From an uncultured Marinospirillum sp. (GTDB lineage Bacteria > Pseudomonadota > Gammaproteobacteria > Pseudomonadales > Halomonadaceae): a stretch of 36,753 nt of DNA. The position numbers and the translations under genes are program-made. How positions within the stretch are numbered: the first letter of the stretch is position 1; each line of letters starts with the position of its first letter. Positions 34,316 to 36,753 of this stretch are shown here, in pieces. The notes under the pieces are model-generated. The model saw only the letters and a program-made list of their open reading frames with translations, did no database searches and was not told the DNA's origin. The DNA lies in contig CANQLY010000004.1 of NCBI GenBank assembly GCA_947624795.1, forward strand, positions 1 through 36,753, written 5' to 3'.

Positions 34316-35023
34316 TTAATGTTTTGCTTCTCGTGCACCAAAAATAGCCGTACCTAGTCTGACGCAAGTGCTGCCTTCTGCAATGGCGGCTTCTAAATCG
34401 CTGCTCATGCCCATTGAAAGGGTATTTAAATGGGCGGTGGGCAGGACTTTTTTTAAGTCTGCCTGCAAAGCAGCAAGCTGGGCAAAGGCTTGACGTTGCT
34501 TAGTAAAATCTTCTGTTGCTTTTGGAATGCACATTAAACCGCTTAAAGCCAAGCGTGGCAGCTGCATCACTTGTTGAGCAAATGCCAAGGCTGTGGCCGG
34601 TGCTACCCCAGCTTTACTGGCTTCATCACTTATATTCACTTGAATAAGCACTTTTAACGGAGGCAGGTGGTCTGGGCGTTGGTCATTTAACCGCTGGGCT
34701 ATTTTTAGTCTATCTAGGGTGTGCAGCCAATCAAAGTTTTCAGCTAATTCACGTGTTTTATTGGACTGAATCGCCCCAATAAAGTGCCATTCTAGCTTAG
34801 GCAGATCGGCAAGCTGCTGCTTTTTTTGTAAGGCTTCTTGTAAATAGTTTTCCCCAAAAGCTTGCTGGCCTGTGGCAGCAGCAGCCCTGATTGCTTCTGC
34901 TGGCTGAGTTTTACTAACTGCCAACACTTGAACATCTGATGGGTTACGGTCAAATTTAAGGCAGGCTTGCTCTACCTGTTGATGAGCCTTTGCGATATGC
35001 TCGGTAATATTAAAAGGACACAT
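34316..35023 (-). CDS. yggS: YggS family PLP homeostasis protein
   Basis: The PLP-binding homeostasis protein (PLPBP/PROSC) binds pyridoxal phosphate without known catalysis and keeps the free cofactor in check. The PLP lysine is K38 in VLAVSKTQPAEAI. The conserved FGENYLQEAL, WHFIGAIQSNK and LSMGMSSDLEAAIAEGSTCVRLGTAIFG segments are all present. The track start is a TTG 14 codons upstream; the ATG at 35023 (235 residues) fits the family length. It is divergent from pilT with 65 bp between them, and precedes proC. Confidence 0.95.
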   Translation of the reverse strand: MCPFNITEHIAKAHQQVEQACLKFDRNPSDVQVLAVSKTQPAEAIRAAAATGQQAFGENYLQEALQKKQQLADLPKLEWHFIGAIQSNKTRELAENFDWLHTLDRLKIAQRLNDQRPDHLPPLKVLIQVNISDEASKAGVAPATALAFAQQVMQLPRLALSGLMCIPKATEDFTKQRQAFAQLAALQADLKKVLPTAHLNTLSMGMSSDLEAAIAEGSTCVRLGTAIFGAREAKH

Positions 35024-35088
35024 ATAGGCTGTTTCTTTTAGTGAGTTCAATTTTGGCTCTGGCAAATGGAATCTATCAGAGGTGGTGA

Positions 35089-36126
35089 ATGGATATTACA
35101 GAACTATTAACCTTTTGCGCAAAACAGAAGGCTTCAGATTTACACCTTTCGGCAGGGCTTTCGCCCATGATTCGTATTGATGGCGATATTCGCCGCATTA
35201 ATCTACCTGTTTTAAATCATAACCAAGTGCATGCTCAAGTTTACGGCATCATGAATGACAAACAACGCCATGATTACGATACTTTACTTGAAGTTGATTT
35301 TTCTTTTGAAATAGCAGGCTTGGCACGTTTTAGGGTCAATGCTTTTAATCATGACCGAGGTGCAGGGGCTGTTTTTCGCTTAATTCCTTCTAAGCTATTA
35401 AGCCTAGAAGATTTGGGGCTAGGTGATGCTTTTTGTAACCTTGCCCTTAAAAACCGTGGGCTAGTTTTAGTCACAGGGCCTACGGGTTCAGGTAAATCAA
35501 CCACCCTTGCCGCCATGATAGATTATGTAAATGAACGCAAAAATGCCCACATATTGACCATTGAAGACCCCATAGAATTTGTGCACACCTCTAAAAAGTG
35601 CCTAGTTAACCAGCGTGAAGTTCACCGCGATACCCTAAGTTTTTCACAAGCCTTGCGCTCGGCACTGCGTGAAGACCCTGACATTATTCTAGTGGGTGAA
35701 TTAAGGGATTTAGAGACCATTCGCCTTGCCTTAACCGCCGCTGAAACAGGCCACACTGTTTTTGGCACACTGCACACCACCGGCGCCGCAAAAACCATTG
35801 ACCGCATAGTGGATGTTTTTCCAGCAGAAGAAAAGTCGATGGTGCGTTCCATGCTGTCAGAATCTTTACAAGGCGTTATTTCACAAACCTTGTTAAAAAA
35901 AGAAGGCGGCGGTCGGGTAGCAGCGCATGAAATTATGATTGGCACCCCTGCCATTCGTAATTTAATTCGAGAAGACAAAATTGCCCAAATGTATTCAGCC
36001 ATTCAAACCGGCGCAGTGTATGGAATGCAAACACTAGACCAAGCACTTAGCAAATTAGTTAACCAAGGTTTAATCACCCAAGCAACGGCTAAAAGCAATG
36101 CCAAGCAACCCGAAGGCTTTAGCTAG
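35089..36126 (+). CDS. pilT: type IV pilus retraction ATPase PilT
   Basis: PilT is the hexameric ATPase at the inner face of the membrane that retracts type IV pili, driving twitching motility and DNA uptake. Walker A GPTGSGKST is at 130-138 (K136). The Asp box ILTIEDPIEF, Walker B DIILVGELRD and His box TGHTVFGTLHT follow. The C-terminal AIRNLIREDK motif marks PilT rather than PilB or PilU. At 345 residues it is the usual size. It has a strong AGAGGTGG site before the ATG. It is divergent from yggS-proC-yggT, as in Pseudomonas, but pilU does not follow: a 260-bp gap and a cytochrome gene lie downstream. Confidence 0.96.
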   Translation: MDITELLTFCAKQKASDLHLSAGLSPMIRIDGDIRRINLPVLNHNQVHAQVYGIMNDKQRHDYDTLLEVDFSFEIAGLARFRVNAFNHDRGAGAVFRLIPSKLLSLEDLGLGDAFCNLALKNRGLVLVTGPTGSGKSTTLAAMIDYVNERKNAHILTIEDPIEFVHTSKKCLVNQREVHRDTLSFSQALRSALREDPDIILVGELRDLETIRLALTAAETGHTVFGTLHTTGAAKTIDRIVDVFPAEEKSMVRSMLSESLQGVISQTLLKKEGGGRVAAHEIMIGTPAIRNLIREDKIAQMYSAIQTGAVYGMQTLDQALSKLVNQGLITQATAKSNAKQPEGFS

Positions 36127-36160
36127 CAGCTCAGCCGCTAAATTTTAAACCTTAAAAACG

Positions 36161-36200
36161 CCCCGCTTTTTAGCGATAAAATAGCCGCTAAAGGCTGGGG
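36161..36200 (+). terminator. imperfect hairpin after pilT, possible terminator
   Basis: CCCCGCTTTTTAGCG and CGCTAAAGGCTGGGG pair imperfectly around a 10-nt loop, with CCCC/GGGG and TTTAGCG/CGCTAAA as the solid parts. It begins 34 bp after the pilT stop codon. Only TTGATTAT follows, so termination would be modest. Confidence 0.4.
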
Positions 36201-36258
36201 TTGATTATAAATAAATAAAGCGTTTAATAAGTTGGAACTTAGCTATTCTGCCGTAAAC

Positions 36259-36279
36259 CCTCGCCCAACAAGGGCGGGG
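36259..36279 (+). other. GC-rich hairpin upstream of cytochrome gene
   Basis: CCTCGCCC, a 5-nt loop and GGGCGGGG form an 8-bp stem with one G-T pair. It stands out in an AT-rich gap and has no T-run. Its sequence context (GTAAACCCTCGCCC...GGGCGGGGATA) resembles the right ends of IS200/IS605-type elements, but no tnpA or tnpB is present. The rest of the 260-bp gap (36127-36386) holds the preceding imperfect hairpin and a TATAAT at 36349-36354 that may be the -10 of the cytochrome gene. Confidence 0.5.
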
Positions 36280-36386
36280 ATATAAATCACGGTGCTAGTT
36301 AAATACCTTTTCAGTTTTCTGCTGCTTAGTAGTATTATATAGGATTAATATAATATAGAAGCTGCTTAAGCAGTAAGGCATTGCTG

Positions 36387-36753
36387 ATGAAAAAACTAAC
36401 CCAACCCCGATTACTAAAGTTACTTGCGGGACTACTTCTAACAGCTTTGTTAGTAGGAAGCCTGCAAGCGGCTGATAAACCTTCACAAACCACGGCTGAC
36501 CACAGCAAATTTAAAGTGCTGCAGGGCGAATTTAAAACCGCCCCTGAAGTGACTGAAGCTTGTTTAAGTTGCCACACAGAAGCTGCCAGTCAGGTTAAAA
36601 AAACCACCCACTGGACTTGGCTTTATGACCATGAAGAAACCGGTCAGCAGCTAGGTAAAAGCAAGGTAATGAACAGCTTTTGCGGCATGGTCGTGACTAA
36701 CGAGCCACGTTGTACTTCTTGCCATATAGGCTATGGCTGGAAAGACATGAACC
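36387..36753 (+). CDS. octaheme c-type cytochrome, tetrathionate reductase family (5' part)
   Basis: The gene runs off the window; 122 codons are visible and the track missed it. A signal peptide (basic MKKLTQPR, then LLKLLAGLLLTALLVGSLQA) is cut before ADKPS, giving a periplasmic protein. Two haem-binding sites are seen: CLSCH near residue 59 and CTSCH near 108. The surrounding text (SKFKVLQGEFKTAPEVTEACLSCHTEAA, THWTW, NEPRCTSCHIGYGWKDMN) matches the start of octahaem tetrathionate reductases such as that of Shewanella. Members reduce tetrathionate, and some nitrite or hydroxylamine, in vitro; the true substrate is unknown. An AAGG lies about ten bases before the ATG. Confidence 0.82.
   Translation, partial: MKKLTQPRLLKLLAGLLLTALLVGSLQAADKPSQTTADHSKFKVLQGEFKTAPEVTEACLSCHTEAASQVKKTTHWTWLYDHEETGQQLGKSKVMNSFCGMVVTNEPRCTSCHIGYGWKDMN

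Noticed and set aside
36295-36577. 63-aa and 80-aa minus-strand ORFs
   Set aside because: They are antisense to the start of the cytochrome gene, which has a signal peptide and two CxxCH motifs.

Overview
The window looks like chromosomal DNA of a gammaproteobacterium. Several gene orders are typical of that class: gmk-rpoZ-spoT-ridA, recN/fur/bamE, bamE/ratB-ratA/smpB-ssrA, fabA-fabB, and pilT facing yggS-proC-yggT. The tmRNA tag is ANDENYALAA, as in E. coli. FabA/FabB, a bifunctional SpoT, a Fur without the CxxC motif, PilT and a polyhydroxyalkanoate (PHA) synthase point to a motile, PHA-storing, probably aquatic species in the broad Pseudomonas/Oceanospirillales neighbourhood. The exact genus cannot be read from the window. 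Base composition is AT-leaning and looks even. No integrase, transposase ORF or CRISPR array was found.

Layout. 1-286: non-coding, with a pentamer repeat, a 30-bp perfect palindrome and what looks like a decayed tRNA-Glu. 287-7916: radA facing away from metY, an AhpD-like peroxidase-related gene, a PHA synthase with an unusual Lys/Ala-rich tail, hemE and ribA. 7927-11492: stringent-response operon gmk-rpoZ-spoT-ridA. 11536-13266: recN with its own promoter and a LexA box. 13288-16018: fur, bamE, ratB, ratA, smpB and ssrA. 16047-19457: a degenerate RmlD-like protein coupled to plsC, then fabB and fabA. 19667-25077: two convergent sensory operons, an Aer-like receptor with a c-di-GMP phosphodiesterase, and a CetB/CetA-like split receptor. 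25264-27052: a Zur-controlled zinc ABC importer (znuC, znuB) preceded by a 36-codon ORF that the ORF track missed. 27112-32689: an AI-2E family membrane protein, a small coiled-coil protein, a Na/Pi symporter, an M23 peptidase and xseA. 32755-36126: yggT, proC, yggS and divergent pilT. 36387-end: start of an octaheme cytochrome c gene of the tetrathionate reductase family.

How parts fit together. SmpB and tmRNA rescue stalled ribosomes. Gmk, omega and SpoT link guanine nucleotides, RNA polymerase and ppGpp. FabA and FabB make unsaturated fatty acids, and PlsC puts acyl chains into phospholipid. The sensory block joins FAD-type PAS sensing to chemotaxis signalling and to c-di-GMP breakdown.

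Most unusual items: (i) the CetB/CetA-like pair, whose receptor ends in a CZB-like domain that seems to have lost most zinc ligands; (ii) the PHA synthase with a tandem-repeat tail like that of PhaF phasins; (iii) the small membrane ORF between the Zur box and znuC, placed for translational coupling.
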